From: Lachnospiraceae bacterium UBA1760
Lineage (GTDB): Bacteria; Bacillota; Clostridia; Lachnospirales; Lachnospiraceae
Reading direction: 5' to 3'
NCBI GenBank assembly: GCA_002314775.1
Contig: DCHE01000095.1
Span: forward strand, 1-29,831
Length of the DNA: 29,831 nt
Shown here: piece after piece, positions 16,592 to 25,445 of the stretch
Position numbering within the stretch: the stretch's first letter is position 1
How the letters are laid out: every line of letters begins with the position of its first letter
The notes under the pieces: generated by a model
Databases searched by the model: none
Told to the model about the DNA's origin: nothing
What the model saw: the letters and a program-made list of their open reading frames with translations, nothing else
Program-made: the position numbers and the translations under genes

Positions 16592-18400
16592 TTACAATTC
16601 CTCAATACTCTTCTTTATAGACTCGTACTCTTCTCTATCCAAAAATGGGGACATATCGTCAAGAGATGGAGATACAATTCTTCCATCCGGAAGAACCTTT
16701 GATGAAAGCTTTGGCTCAAAATTCTGAGAAGGGTCAACCACGACCTCACAGAAAACTGGTCCTTCCATGGAAAGAACCTTCTTAGTAAGCTCACACGCTT
16801 CATCAGTTTTATCAATTCTCACAAATGGTATTCCATAGGCATATGCAATCTTTTCAGCATCCGGGAAGCTCAGTCCATTTCCATCGCAAACCCCAACCAT
16901 TGGCGGGTTAAAGATGTTTGTCTGTGTCTGCCTTATAGAATGATAGCCGTTATTATTCAGATAGAATATCTTAATATTCAGCTTATTATATACAACCGTC
17001 TGAAGCTCCTGAATATTCATCTGGAAGCTTCCATCACCATCGACACATACTACTCTCTCTCCCTTTGTGGCAACAGCTGCTCCTATTGCAGCAGGGAAGC
17101 CGTAGCCCATAGCAGCACAGCCTGAGTTTGTAAATAGTCTCTGGTTCTTCTTAATGTCGCAGGCCTGGAAGGTTATTACACAGGCTGAGCCATTTCCACA
17201 AATGACCTTGTCGCCCTCCTCTAGGCCGGAAAAGAATTCTGTCATAAATGCATAAGGATTCATCGGATAATTTGTATCGTAGAATTCCTTCCTTGTTGCA
17301 GGATATCTTGCATCAATATCTCTGCACCACTTAAGCCACCTCTTATGGCTCTCATTATCTGAAACATAGTCAGAGTTTGAAATGCTTCTTAGCACATCCT
17401 TAACATCAGCATGTACAGGCATATCAACCTTAACTGTTGGTTTCCTAAGTTCATTTTCATCAATGTCAACTACAATTTTATATGCATCGCATGCAAACTG
17501 ATGCTTGTTGTAGCTGATAATTCTTATGTTCATTCTGCAGCCAAAGACAATCAGAAGGTCTGAATTCTGGGCTACAAAGTTTCCTCCTCTTGTTCCTACA
17601 GTGCCAGGCTTTCCGGCAAAATATGGATGGTCCTTCCAAAGTAAATCATGAGCATTCCAGGCTGTTATAACTGGAATTCCGAGCTTGTCAACTGCTTCCA
17701 AAAATTCATGGTAGGCACCAGCAACCCTGATTCCTGTTCCTGCAAGAATAACCGGTCTTTTTGCTGCCCTAATCTTACCTAGTATTTCGTCTGTAAGCTT
17801 CTCATCATATTCTGGTTTTTCAGGCTTATCAAGCTCTGATGGATCAAAGCCCCAAAGCTCATCTGTTTCAATAACTGCCGCCTGAACATCAAGCGGAATG
17901 TCAAGCCAAACCGGTCCCGGTCTTCCGTTTGTCGCAAGATAAAGTGCCTTTTCAAGGTGATATCTGATTTCCTCTGGCTTTGTTATCATGACTGCGTATT
18001 TTGTCATAGTCTTTGCAGCATCAACTATATTGAACTCCTGATCACCCAGTTGTCTAAGTGGCACCTCAGTACTCCAAAGTGTTGTCTCTCTCTTAACCTG
18101 ACCAGACACAATAAACATAGGGATTGAATCAACCCAGCCTCCCATAACTCCTGTCATGGCATTTGTTCCACCAGGTCCACTAGTCACGCAGCAAAGTGCA
18201 ATTTTTCCAGTAAGCCTTGCATAGCCTTCCGCAGCAATTGCTGATGCCTGCTCATGGTGGTTGTAGGTACAGGTCATACCCTCCTTATGTCCAAATGCAT
18301 CATTTAAATGCATGGCACCACCACCTGTTATTGTGAAGCAGTCTGTGATATTATTTGCCACAAAAAAGTCTGCCATATATTTTGCCAGCTTTATCTTCAT
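16592..18400 (-). CDS. ThDP-dependent acetolactate-synthase-like enzyme (YerE-like candidate)
   Basis: The 602-residue protein has the three-domain layout of acetolactate synthase: Pyr domain with catalytic Glu50 in YNHHEQASAIAAEGYAR, central FAD/Rossmann-like domain, and PP domain with the ThDP motif GDGSFQMN ending in YLNNNGYHS. In a CDP-3,6-dideoxyhexose locus this points to YerE, which decarboxylates pyruvate and adds the two-carbon acetyl unit to C4 of CDP-4-keto-3,6-dideoxyglucose. A normal acetolactate synthase is less likely, because no regulatory subunit or branched-chain amino acid gene is adjacent. GGAGG precedes the ATG. The aldolase gene is 20 bases upstream and the reductase gene follows with almost no gap. 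Family is certain; the exact reaction is inferred. Confidence 0.85.
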   Translation of the reverse strand: MKIKLAKYMADFFVANNITDCFTITGGGAMHLNDAFGHKEGMTCTYNHHEQASAIAAEGYARLTGKIALCCVTSGPGGTNAMTGVMGGWVDSIPMFIVSGQVKRETTLWSTEVPLRQLGDQEFNIVDAAKTMTKYAVMITKPEEIRYHLEKALYLATNGRPGPVWLDIPLDVQAAVIETDELWGFDPSELDKPEKPEYDEKLTDEILGKIRAAKRPVILAGTGIRVAGAYHEFLEAVDKLGIPVITAWNAHDLLWKDHPYFAGKPGTVGTRGGNFVAQNSDLLIVFGCRMNIRIISYNKHQFACDAYKIVVDIDENELRKPTVKVDMPVHADVKDVLRSISNSDYVSDNESHKRWLKWCRDIDARYPATRKEFYDTNYPMNPYAFMTEFFSGLEEGDKVICGNGSACVITFQACDIKKNQRLFTNSGCAAMGYGFPAAIGAAVATKGERVVCVDGDGSFQMNIQELQTVVYNKLNIKIFYLNNNGYHSIRQTQTNIFNPPMVGVCDGNGLSFPDAEKIAYAYGIPFVRIDKTDEACELTKKVLSMEGPVFCEVVVDPSQNFEPKLSSKVLPDGRIVSPSLDDMSPFLDREEYESIKKSIEEL

Positions 18401-18420
18401 AATCTACCTCCAGCACTCAT

Positions 18421-20025
18421 CTATAATCTGTAGAGTGTATCTGTAATAAATTCGAGCGTAATCTCGCCCTTAAACTCACTTAGTGCCTCACTTACAGCCT
18501 CATTAATCTCCTTGGATTTCATATCGCTGTAATGGTACTCAAGCTTTTTATCCACATAATTCATGTGGAATTCATCAGTATATCCGTCAAAGCCAGCAAG
18601 ATATACAAGTTTCTTGCCAAGCCTTTTCATAACCTTTAATAGCATGAGAAATGAATTATTCCTAAACTCCTTCTCACCACAAAGAAGTGAAGAATATCTA
18701 AGCTTATACTCAAATTCTCCATTTGTCTTTGTAACATTTGAGGTTGAAATAACAGGAATGTCTCCCTCCTTACTCATCCTCGACGCAAGCTGAACATATC
18801 TTTTTGCATTTGACAGGAAGATATAATCTGTTTTAATTCTCTCCGGAATAAAATTCACCGAAATTACTACAGGATTTTCCTTTGCCAAAAACGCATCTAT
18901 CCTTTCCTTCTGGATATTAATGTTATTGCCAGGTCCAAGAAGAAGTATCTTCCTGTTGTCCAAAGCCTCTGTCAATCTATCTATCTCACTTTTATCATCA
19001 ACCTCAACGTCAAGATAATTATAGTAAAGCTCCTCTATCAGCTTTCCGTCATACAGAAGCTTTTTATCACCACTGAGCTTTGCTAAAATATCATTAACCG
19101 ACTGAATAGAGAGCGTTCTCTGATTCACAAGGTAAGTTACATAGTTTGGATGACAGGCATTTATAGCTGCTATGTAGTGATACATATTGTAGCCCCATGC
19201 CGTACTGTTTGTAATCGGCATTATGTTTGAGTCAATTGCCTCCAAAAGCTGATTAATATTGTAGTTCTTGCCATAGGTACTGTTAAGATGCATTGAAACG
19301 AGCTCAATAGGAGCATTTCCGGCTCCCTTACCCATTCCGTAAAGTGTGCCATCAACTACGATATCTCTGTCGTACTCTCTGCTTTTATTTAGAAACTCTA
19401 TACAGTTCGCATAGCCCATCTGAAAATTATTGTGACCGTGGTAGCCAATTCCAATTTCCTTGTCCAGATTAGCATTCAGTATCTCGAAGTAGTGAAGCAG
19501 GTTGTTCTGGTGCATAAGACCGTAGGTATCAACCATGGAAACTGCATCAGGCTTTGCAATATTGGCAAGTCTTGTTAAGTCAACCATCTCCTCATCTGTG
19601 TAGCTTGTAACTGATACAAGCTGCGCAAATACGATGTATCCAAGCTCCTTCAAGCTCTTACAAAATGCCAGTGCCTCGTTCCTTAAATGCTTCTTGAAGA
19701 TTACACGTATTCCATCGATAAATGCTTCGCTTCTTGGCTTTATATTAGAAAGTCCGCAGGTACCGTAGTCAATCATACCTACTATCATGGTATTCTTTCT
19801 GTCTAAACCACCGTAAATCTTCTCCACACAGTCAGTGTCAGGCATAATACTTCTGTTAATGTCGAACTCTCTTCTCTCATCCAAAAAACCTATCTCAAGA
19901 ATATCGACCCCCGCATCAACAACCCTCTCGAATACACTTACCAGGTTGTCATGCCCGAAATTCCAATCATTTATATAGCCACCGTCTCTCAGTGAACAAT
20001 CCAAAAGTTTTATGCTTCTAGCCAT
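18421..20025 (-). CDS. HMGL-type aldolase domain fused to an unrecognised C-terminal domain
   Basis: Residues 1 to about 290 are an HMGL/DmpG-like TIM barrel: LLDCSLRDGG near the start gives the metal-binding Asp and catalytic Arg, YHGHNNFQMGYAN has the HxH metal ligands, and GTLYGMGKGAGNAPIE is the family glycine loop. The class includes 4-hydroxy-2-oxovalerate aldolase and isopropylmalate or citramalate synthases. The remaining part of the 534 residues (LLLGPGNNIN, then VISVNFIPERIKTDYIFLSN, later YLAGFDGY) looks like a Rossmann domain of the DUF115/MptE sort, a weak guess. It lies 6 bases after rfbH and 20 before the ThDP gene. It may supply or consume a 2-oxo acid for that enzyme. The reaction is unknown. 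Confidence 0.8.
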   Translation of the reverse strand: MARSIKLLDCSLRDGGYINDWNFGHDNLVSVFERVVDAGVDILEIGFLDERREFDINRSIMPDTDCVEKIYGGLDRKNTMIVGMIDYGTCGLSNIKPRSEAFIDGIRVIFKKHLRNEALAFCKSLKELGYIVFAQLVSVTSYTDEEMVDLTRLANIAKPDAVSMVDTYGLMHQNNLLHYFEILNANLDKEIGIGYHGHNNFQMGYANCIEFLNKSREYDRDIVVDGTLYGMGKGAGNAPIELVSMHLNSTYGKNYNINQLLEAIDSNIMPITNSTAWGYNMYHYIAAINACHPNYVTYLVNQRTLSIQSVNDILAKLSGDKKLLYDGKLIEELYYNYLDVEVDDKSEIDRLTEALDNRKILLLGPGNNINIQKERIDAFLAKENPVVISVNFIPERIKTDYIFLSNAKRYVQLASRMSKEGDIPVISTSNVTKTNGEFEYKLRYSSLLCGEKEFRNNSFLMLLKVMKRLGKKLVYLAGFDGYTDEFHMNYVDKKLEYHYSDMKSKEINEAVSEALSEFKGEITLEFITDTLYRL

Positions 20026-20031
20026 ATAAGC

Positions 20032-21387
20032 CTAACCTCTCTTACTAACCGCCTCGATTATAATACTTGCCATATAATCAAGCTTTTCATCTGTCATTCC
20101 CGGGTATACACCTACCCAGAAGGTATTATTCATTATGAATTCTGTATTCTCTAAATCTCCAACTACTCTGTATGAATCAGTGTTTCTGTATTCGTCAAAG
20201 CATGGATGCTTGATAATATTACCACTGAACAGAAGTCTTGTCTGAATGTTATGCTTCTCAATAAATGAAGTCACTTCATTTCTTGTAACCCCGGCATCCT
20301 CCCTGACACTGATTAAAAATCCAAACCATGAAGGCTCACTTCCTTCACAAGGCTCTGGAAGAATCAGCTTGTCAGAAACCACTTCTAATGCCTTTCTAAG
20401 TCGGTCCCAGTTATATCGCCTTCTCTCAATGAAGGAAGGGAACTTCTTAAGCTGCTCCACACCAACTGCTGCCTGCATATCTGTAACCTTAAGGTTATAA
20501 CCGAAATGACTGTAGACATACTTATGGTCGTATCCATAAGGAAGCTCACCGAACTGTCCCTCAAATCTGTGACCACACATATTGTCATGACCTGAGCTGC
20601 AGATACAGTCTCGTCCCCAGTCACGGTAGCTCTTAATAAGCTTATCTAAAAGTGGATTGTCGGTGTATACCATACCGCCCTCTCCCATTGTCATATGGTG
20701 AGGTGGGTAAAAGCTTGAGGTTCCAATATCACCCCAGGTTCCTGTATACTTTGTAACACCATCTATGGTGTATTTTGATCCCAAAGCATCGCAGTTATCT
20801 TCAACCAGCCACAGGTTGTATCTGTCGCAAAATTCCTTAACCGCCTTAAGATCAAATGGATTGCCCAGTGTATGTGCAATCATAACTGCCTTTGTCTTCT
20901 CGCTCCTTGCTTTTTCAAGTGCTGAGATATCTATGTTATACTCTGGAACAGTCACATCAACAAAAACCGGAACTGCTCCGTACTGAATTATCGGTGCTAT
21001 TGTTGTTGGGAATCCACAGGCAACGGTAATCACCTCGTCTCCCTTATTTATCCTTCTCTCCTTAAGCTCAGGAGCTGTGAGTACCATAAATGCAATCAGG
21101 TTTGCTGAAGAACCACTGTTTACCAGGTTTGCATATTTTACTCCAATCCATTTCTTGAAATTATTCTCAAATTCAGCACTGAATCTTCCTGTAGTAAGCC
21201 AGAAGTCAAGCGCAGAATCAACCAGTGACTGCATCTCCTTCTCGTCATACACTCGGCTGGCATAGGACAATCTGTCTCCAGGAGTGAAGCTCTTATCCTG
21301 CTCAGGTTTTTTATATTCATTATAGAAATCAGCAACAAGGCTGAGTATCTCCTCTCTTGCTTCCTTCTCACTATTCCATCTGCTCAT
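20032..21387 (-). CDS. rfbH: CDP-6-deoxy-xylo-4-hexulose-3-dehydrase (E1, PMP and [2Fe-2S])
   Basis: RfbH, with an iron-sulfur reductase, removes the C3 hydroxyl of CDP-4-keto-6-deoxyglucose. The 451-residue protein has the aminotransferase fold but lacks the PLP lysine: FYPPHHMTMGEGG places His230-His231 there, the known E1 substitution. The cluster cysteines are visible as Cys199 (EDNCDALGS), Cys261, Cys263 and Cys271 in RDCICSSGHDNMC, keeping the C-x1-C-x7-C spacing of E1. SGSSANLIAF near residues 91-100 and VEDNCDALG are also family hallmarks. AGAGGAG precedes the ATG, and the gene lies 63 bases after rfbF. Its electron donor, the RfbI-type ferredoxin-reductase E3, is not in this window. 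Very confident. Confidence 0.95.
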   Translation of the reverse strand: MSRWNSEKEAREEILSLVADFYNEYKKPEQDKSFTPGDRLSYASRVYDEKEMQSLVDSALDFWLTTGRFSAEFENNFKKWIGVKYANLVNSGSSANLIAFMVLTAPELKERRINKGDEVITVACGFPTTIAPIIQYGAVPVFVDVTVPEYNIDISALEKARSEKTKAVMIAHTLGNPFDLKAVKEFCDRYNLWLVEDNCDALGSKYTIDGVTKYTGTWGDIGTSSFYPPHHMTMGEGGMVYTDNPLLDKLIKSYRDWGRDCICSSGHDNMCGHRFEGQFGELPYGYDHKYVYSHFGYNLKVTDMQAAVGVEQLKKFPSFIERRRYNWDRLRKALEVVSDKLILPEPCEGSEPSWFGFLISVREDAGVTRNEVTSFIEKHNIQTRLLFSGNIIKHPCFDEYRNTDSYRVVGDLENTEFIMNNTFWVGVYPGMTDEKLDYMASIIIEAVSKRG

Positions 21388-21450
21388 CTAAAATATCTCC
21401 TCTATTATATGATGGCTCGTCCTAAATAGTTAGGTCGCAGCCAACTCATC

Positions 21451-22227
21451 CTACCATACCTTCCATGGTGCCTTTTTGCTCTGCCAGATTTTCTCAAGCA
21501 GCTGCTTTTCTCTCATGGAATCCATGCACTGCCAGTAGCCATCGTGTCTATAGCTCATAAGCTCTCCATTTGCAGCAAGTCTCTCTATCGGCTCCTTCTC
21601 GAAAACTGTCTCATCCCCCTCAAGGTAATCAAATACCTCAGGCTCAAGAACCATATATCCTGCATTTATAGGAGTTCCATCAGAAGAATGCTTCTCTCTG
21701 AAGGATTTGACCGCGCCAACCTCACTAATGTCTAAGACTCCCTTGCTTTGATTAACCAAAACTGAGGTTAATGTTGCAATTCTTCCATGCTCCTTATGAA
21801 ACTCTAAAAGCTTATTAATATCAACATCACATACCGCATCACCGTAGGTCATAAGAAATGCCTCGTCCCCAACATACCTCTTAATTCTCTTAATTCTTCC
21901 ACCGGTCATAGTATTGTATCCAGTGTCAACGATTGTAACCTTCCATGGCTCTGTATGACACTCCTCGATTGTAATATTATTCTGACCATCTGAGTAATCA
22001 AAGGTGACATCACTAGAGGACATAAAGTAGTCAGCGAACCACTGCTTTATATATGCCTGCTTATAACCTGCACAGATTATAAACTCATTAAATCCATAAT
22101 GAGAATATTCCTTCATTATATGCCACAAAATAGGCATTCCACCTATCTCCACCATTGGCTTTGGCACAAGAATGCTCTCTTCACTTATCCTTGTTCCAAA
22201 TCCGCCCGCAAGAATTACAACCTTCAT
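21451..22227 (-). CDS. rfbF: Glucose-1-phosphate cytidylyltransferase
   Basis: RfbF makes CDP-D-glucose from CTP and glucose-1-phosphate, the entry step of the 3,6-dideoxyhexose route. The 258-residue protein starts MKVVILAGGFGTRISEES, followed by PKPMVEIGGMPILWHIM. It contains FLMTYGDAVCDVD, which supplies metal-binding Asp residues, and ends HDGYWQCMDSMREK and PWKVW, all typical of this family rather than of RmlA. AGAGGAG lies before the ATG. It begins only 29 bases after the spermidine-synthase-like gene, with no terminator between, so the glycan genes may be read from the polyamine module promoter. An internal promoter in the upstream gene cannot be excluded. Confidence 0.96.
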   Translation of the reverse strand: MKVVILAGGFGTRISEESILVPKPMVEIGGMPILWHIMKEYSHYGFNEFIICAGYKQAYIKQWFADYFMSSSDVTFDYSDGQNNITIEECHTEPWKVTIVDTGYNTMTGGRIKRIKRYVGDEAFLMTYGDAVCDVDINKLLEFHKEHGRIATLTSVLVNQSKGVLDISEVGAVKSFREKHSSDGTPINAGYMVLEPEVFDYLEGDETVFEKEPIERLAANGELMSYRHDGYWQCMDSMREKQLLEKIWQSKKAPWKVW

Positions 22228-22256
22228 TCTTATCTCCTCTAAAATATTGCTTTTTT

Positions 22257-23762
22257 CTAATTCCAGTCATCTACAGCCTTATTATAATACTCCATAAGAA
22301 CTGGTTTTGTGAGATGATTTACCTCAACATCCTCTGCTATCTCGTCCTTACCAAACTGAAATAATGCCTTTACATTCTCAGATGTAAGATACCTTGTTTC
22401 AATCTCAAATGTTAAATCTTCCGTCAGCTCTCTTTTACTAGCCATATTAAAGCCCCAGTCTCCGAAGGCCGGAACCTGAATATGATATGCCTTTACGTTA
22501 AGCCCCTCACTTGCAATAGTCTTATTGATGCACCAGTATGCATTTTTTGCATAGTACGGACTTGTTGACTGGACCACCATCACGCCGTCCTCCTCAAGGG
22601 TATTCTTGCACATTCTGTAGAATATATTTGAATATAGCTTGTTAAGAGATTCACTATTTGGATCAGGAAGATCAACTATAATAACATCATATAGCTTTTT
22701 TGAATCCTCCAGATATTTATAAGCATCCATATTGTAGATATGGAGCTTTTCTGACTTAAGACTGCCCTTATTGATATCTGTAATATTTTTATTGGTAGAA
22801 CATATTCTTATCATCTCTGCATCCAGATCTACCAAATCGATGGATGCTACATCGTCATATTTAAGCACCTCTCTAACCGCCATACCATCTCCACCACCAA
22901 GGATGAGTATATTGGTGTGGTTCTTTGCCTCGCTCATCGGAATATGAACCAGGGCCTCGTGATATCTGTATTCATCTGCAGTCGAAAACTGACAGTTACC
23001 ATCTATATATAGTCTTACATCGTCCTTATGCTTGGTTACAACTATCTTTTGGTACTCTGTCTGCTCAATCATAATAATCTGATCTCTGTAAAGACCGCCC
23101 TCAATTTCATTTGTGATATTGTCCGCAAAAACAATACCTGCAATCATTGATAAGGCCACAAAAGCTGCAATTACAAGATAGCTTCTAACATGCTTAACAT
23201 TATCCCCAAACTTCCAGATAATTAGTATAGCTGCGCTGAGATTTAGCAGGCCACATAAAAATGAGGTTGCAAAATATCCAAGCTTTGGAAGAAGTAAAAG
23301 CGGAAATGCAATCGCTCCCAGAAGTCCTCCTATATAATCAAAGCTGAATATTGATGAAAGCGTAACCGAAAGATTATTCTCGTCCGCTTCTATGATTCTT
23401 GTCATAATAGGGATTTCTGCTCCCGCTAAAGTTCCAATAAGTATAATCTCGATGTACATCACAACATCGTAGTTGGCTATATATATGTTTGCAAGGAAAA
23501 GCAGGAGCGAACTAATCCCTCCCACTATTCCTATGCTTATCTCTATTGTGACAAATACATTAAACAGACTCTTCTTAAAATACTTTGACACGTAGGAGCC
23601 AAAGCCAAGAGCCGCCATATAAAGTCCAATTGTAATTGAATATTGAAGTGTACTATTACCTAAAAGGTATGAACTCACCGCACTGATTATCAGCTCATAA
23701 CACATCGAGCATCCAGAAATAATCAAAGTAGTAAGCATTAGAAGTCTGTACTTCTTACTCAT
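22257..23762 (-). CDS. Membrane-bound spermidine-synthase-like protein
   Basis: The first 215 residues hold about seven hydrophobic helices. Residues 235-500 form an aminopropyltransferase domain: YIDGNCQFSTADEYRYHEAL (252-271), the nucleotide loop ILGGGDGMAVREV (287-299), the acidic VDLDAEM, and DLPDP at 364-368 in place of the usual D-x-T/S-D-P active-site loop. Spermidine synthase moves aminopropyl from decarboxylated AdoMet to putrescine. Membrane versions with DUF350 and SpeD neighbours recur in bacteria, and their acceptor is not well defined. The gene starts 34 bases after the DUF350 gene and ends 29 bases before rfbF. Family is sure; substrate is inferred. Confidence 0.9.
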   Translation of the reverse strand: MSKKYRLLMLTTLIISGCSMCYELIISAVSSYLLGNSTLQYSITIGLYMAALGFGSYVSKYFKKSLFNVFVTIEISIGIVGGISSLLLFLANIYIANYDVVMYIEIILIGTLAGAEIPIMTRIIEADENNLSVTLSSIFSFDYIGGLLGAIAFPLLLLPKLGYFATSFLCGLLNLSAAILIIWKFGDNVKHVRSYLVIAAFVALSMIAGIVFADNITNEIEGGLYRDQIIMIEQTEYQKIVVTKHKDDVRLYIDGNCQFSTADEYRYHEALVHIPMSEAKNHTNILILGGGDGMAVREVLKYDDVASIDLVDLDAEMIRICSTNKNITDINKGSLKSEKLHIYNMDAYKYLEDSKKLYDVIIVDLPDPNSESLNKLYSNIFYRMCKNTLEEDGVMVVQSTSPYYAKNAYWCINKTIASEGLNVKAYHIQVPAFGDWGFNMASKRELTEDLTFEIETRYLTSENVKALFQFGKDEIAEDVEVNHLTKPVLMEYYNKAVDDWN

Positions 23763-23796
23763 TTATTATCCTTCTTTTCTAATTCATTACTCATAT

Positions 23797-24219
23797 TTAC
23801 TGAATTACACCACTAACGATGAATGCAATTCCGAGGAAGATACCAAATACCATGATACCTGCCGCTTCATTTTTCTCCTTGAGTGCAACATTGAAGTTAA
23901 ATTTCTTATTAACGATATCAACAATGAAGTAAGCAAGGATAAGGGCCGCAATTCCAATTGCTGAATATACTACTGTGCTGATTGTTCCCTTTAACAAATT
24001 CCCTGAATCTACAGTAGGAGCTGAAATAATTGCAGCTCTGATTACGAAACCGAGTGCAGCATAGATTCCTGCTGAAACCCAGCCTACACTCTTATTACCC
24101 TCTGCAATTTCCTTTGGGAAATCAAGTGGAATGCAAAGATCGATAAGAAAATATCCTATCATCATAACTATAAGTCCTACACAAAAATATACCAATGTTC
24201 CAAGTGCTGTTTCTAACAT
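23797..24219 (-). CDS. DUF350 (YjfL-like) membrane protein
   Basis: This is a small membrane protein of 140 residues with about four helices arranged as two copies of one unit. The first copy ends in EIAEGNKSVGWVSAGIYAAL and the second in ALKEKNEAAGIMVFGIFLG. Each has an acidic/basic turn followed by a Gly-rich helix, the pattern of DUF350. Function is unknown. Such proteins are commonly beside SpeD, spermidine-synthase-like proteins and DUF4178 proteins, which suggests a membrane partner for a polyamine or amine-modified product. AGGAGGAAG stands just before the ATG. It follows the DUF4178 gene by 69 bases, a gap that holds a hairpin. Confidence 0.9.
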   Translation of the reverse strand: MLETALGTLVYFCVGLIVMMIGYFLIDLCIPLDFPKEIAEGNKSVGWVSAGIYAALGFVIRAAIISAPTVDSGNLLKGTISTVVYSAIGIAALILAYFIVDIVNKKFNFNVALKEKNEAAGIMVFGIFLGIAFIVSGVIQ

Positions 24220-24260
24220 AAATCTTCCTCCTGTTATCTAATATTATATGCTAATCATCC

Positions 24261-24285
24261 CAAATCATCACTTCGTCATGATTTG
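24261..24285 (-). other. Hairpin between the DUF4178 and DUF350 genes
   Basis: CAAATCAT and ATGATTTG form an 8-bp stem around a 9-base loop, immediately after the DUF4178 stop codon. There is no T-run, so it is probably not a terminator. It could stabilise the upstream mRNA segment or mark a processing point. Confidence 0.5.
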
Positions 24286-24288
24286 ATA

Positions 24289-25380
24289 TTATTTTCCGCT
24301 ACTGATTCCGCCGCTTGATGAATTACGGCTATTTACGCTCGACTGCTTAACTGATTTCGAGTACGAATCAAAGTAACCATTTCCTATGTTATGAACGGTC
24401 TCTCCACTGTACATTGAATAAGCGGAGGATGCTTTTTTATAGGTACTTGAATCAGAAGCATAGCTTGAACTGTAATAATGACTTCTGTACCAGCTTGTAT
24501 TCGAGGATGAGCTCTTGTACGGAGCATTGTCCGAGGTGTAATTATACTTTCTGCTTGAAATCTGGATTAAAACTGCATTTGGATCATCCTCAGGGTGATA
24601 TATAAGACAGTATTCATACTTGGTTACAATTGCTATCTCTTCATTCGCTGTTTCATTCTTCTGAGTAACGGATTCAGTCTCACCCTCAATTCCGTTAATT
24701 ATTGCTTTGGCAATTTCATCCGTTGTATATTTTTTAGTGCTTCTGTACACCTCTGCCTTTTGCTTTTCATTTCCGGTGACTGAAGTCTCATAAGTATACA
24801 TAGCTGAACTGTTTTTCAGATAATTCTGAATTGCCTTTTTATTAGCAAGATTTGAAAATAAGGTTGGCAACGCTGTTGCAGCAAAAACAAATACAAAAAA
24901 CAGACCGAATATTTTTTTGATGGCCGCTGAAGCATCACCTGCTTCGGCACTGCCACTTCCAACCTTCATAATTACTATATCAGACTTTTCGATGTATTCT
25001 CCTTTTGAATACTCAGTTCCATCTGACCACATCTCGACAGATAAGGTTTTGTCCTCTGTGACATCCTCATACTCCACAAACTCTGCCATCTCTCCACGGT
25101 CAACATCAACATTTCCAGCGTAACTTCTTACAATCTGGGCTCCTTCATCAACCTGATGCCACTCTGGTCCAATATTTCCTCTAACCTCGTTGGCAGGCCA
25201 TGAAAGCGAATACTCATTGTAACAGTCATCAACTGACAACCATACCTCTCCCTCACTTCCACGCAGTCGATACTCGATCCAGTTCTTGTCATCGTCACGA
25301 GGATTGGTGTATTCTATATATCCCAGAACCTTGTAATTACGATTTTTAATGTTGAGTTCTGTACCTACATTGTAAATCAT
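24289..25380 (-). CDS. DUF4178 protein with one membrane helix and Ser/Tyr-rich tail
   Basis: The N-terminal 140 residues look like a DUF4178 beta domain: YKVLGYIEYTN, WIEYRLRGSEGEVWLSVDD and WPANEVRG. A hydrophobic helix follows at about 156-175 (KIFGLFFVFVFAATALPTLF), then a charged middle region, and a C-terminal tail from about residue 290 dominated by Ser, Tyr, Asn and Gly, ending SSSGGISSGK. No catalytic motif is visible and no signal peptide precedes the first domain, so the N-terminal part is likely cytoplasmic. DUF4178 proteins are often partners of DUF350 and polyamine enzymes. GGGAGGAG precedes the ATG by 4 bases. A tandem repeat fills the gap to speD. Function unknown. Confidence 0.8.
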   Translation of the reverse strand: MIYNVGTELNIKNRNYKVLGYIEYTNPRDDDKNWIEYRLRGSEGEVWLSVDDCYNEYSLSWPANEVRGNIGPEWHQVDEGAQIVRSYAGNVDVDRGEMAEFVEYEDVTEDKTLSVEMWSDGTEYSKGEYIEKSDIVIMKVGSGSAEAGDASAAIKKIFGLFFVFVFAATALPTLFSNLANKKAIQNYLKNSSAMYTYETSVTGNEKQKAEVYRSTKKYTTDEIAKAIINGIEGETESVTQKNETANEEIAIVTKYEYCLIYHPEDDPNAVLIQISSRKYNYTSDNAPYKSSSSNTSWYRSHYYSSSYASDSSTYKKASSAYSMYSGETVHNIGNGYFDSYSKSVKQSSVNSRNSSSGGISSGK

Positions 25381-25393
25381 AATACTCCTCCCT

Positions 25394-25445
25394 ACAAATC
25401 TTCTATACTAAACTTCTATACAAATCTTCTATACTAAACTTCTAT
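25394..25445. repeat. Two 26-base tandem repeats overlapping the speD stop
   Basis: A 26-base unit starting ACAAATCTTCTATACTAAAC occurs at 25394-25419 and 25420-25445 without a mismatch. Each unit is made of two related 13-base halves; on the coding strand both begin ATAGAAG, giving four 13-base copies. The second copy covers the speD stop codon and the first reaches to the ribosome site of the DUF4178 gene, so slippage would only change the gap. Confidence 0.9.

Noticed and set aside
16592..18400. Branched-chain amino acid acetolactate synthase
   Set aside because: No small subunit or ilv/leu genes are nearby, and neighbours are RfbH, a glycan aldolase and a sugar reductase.
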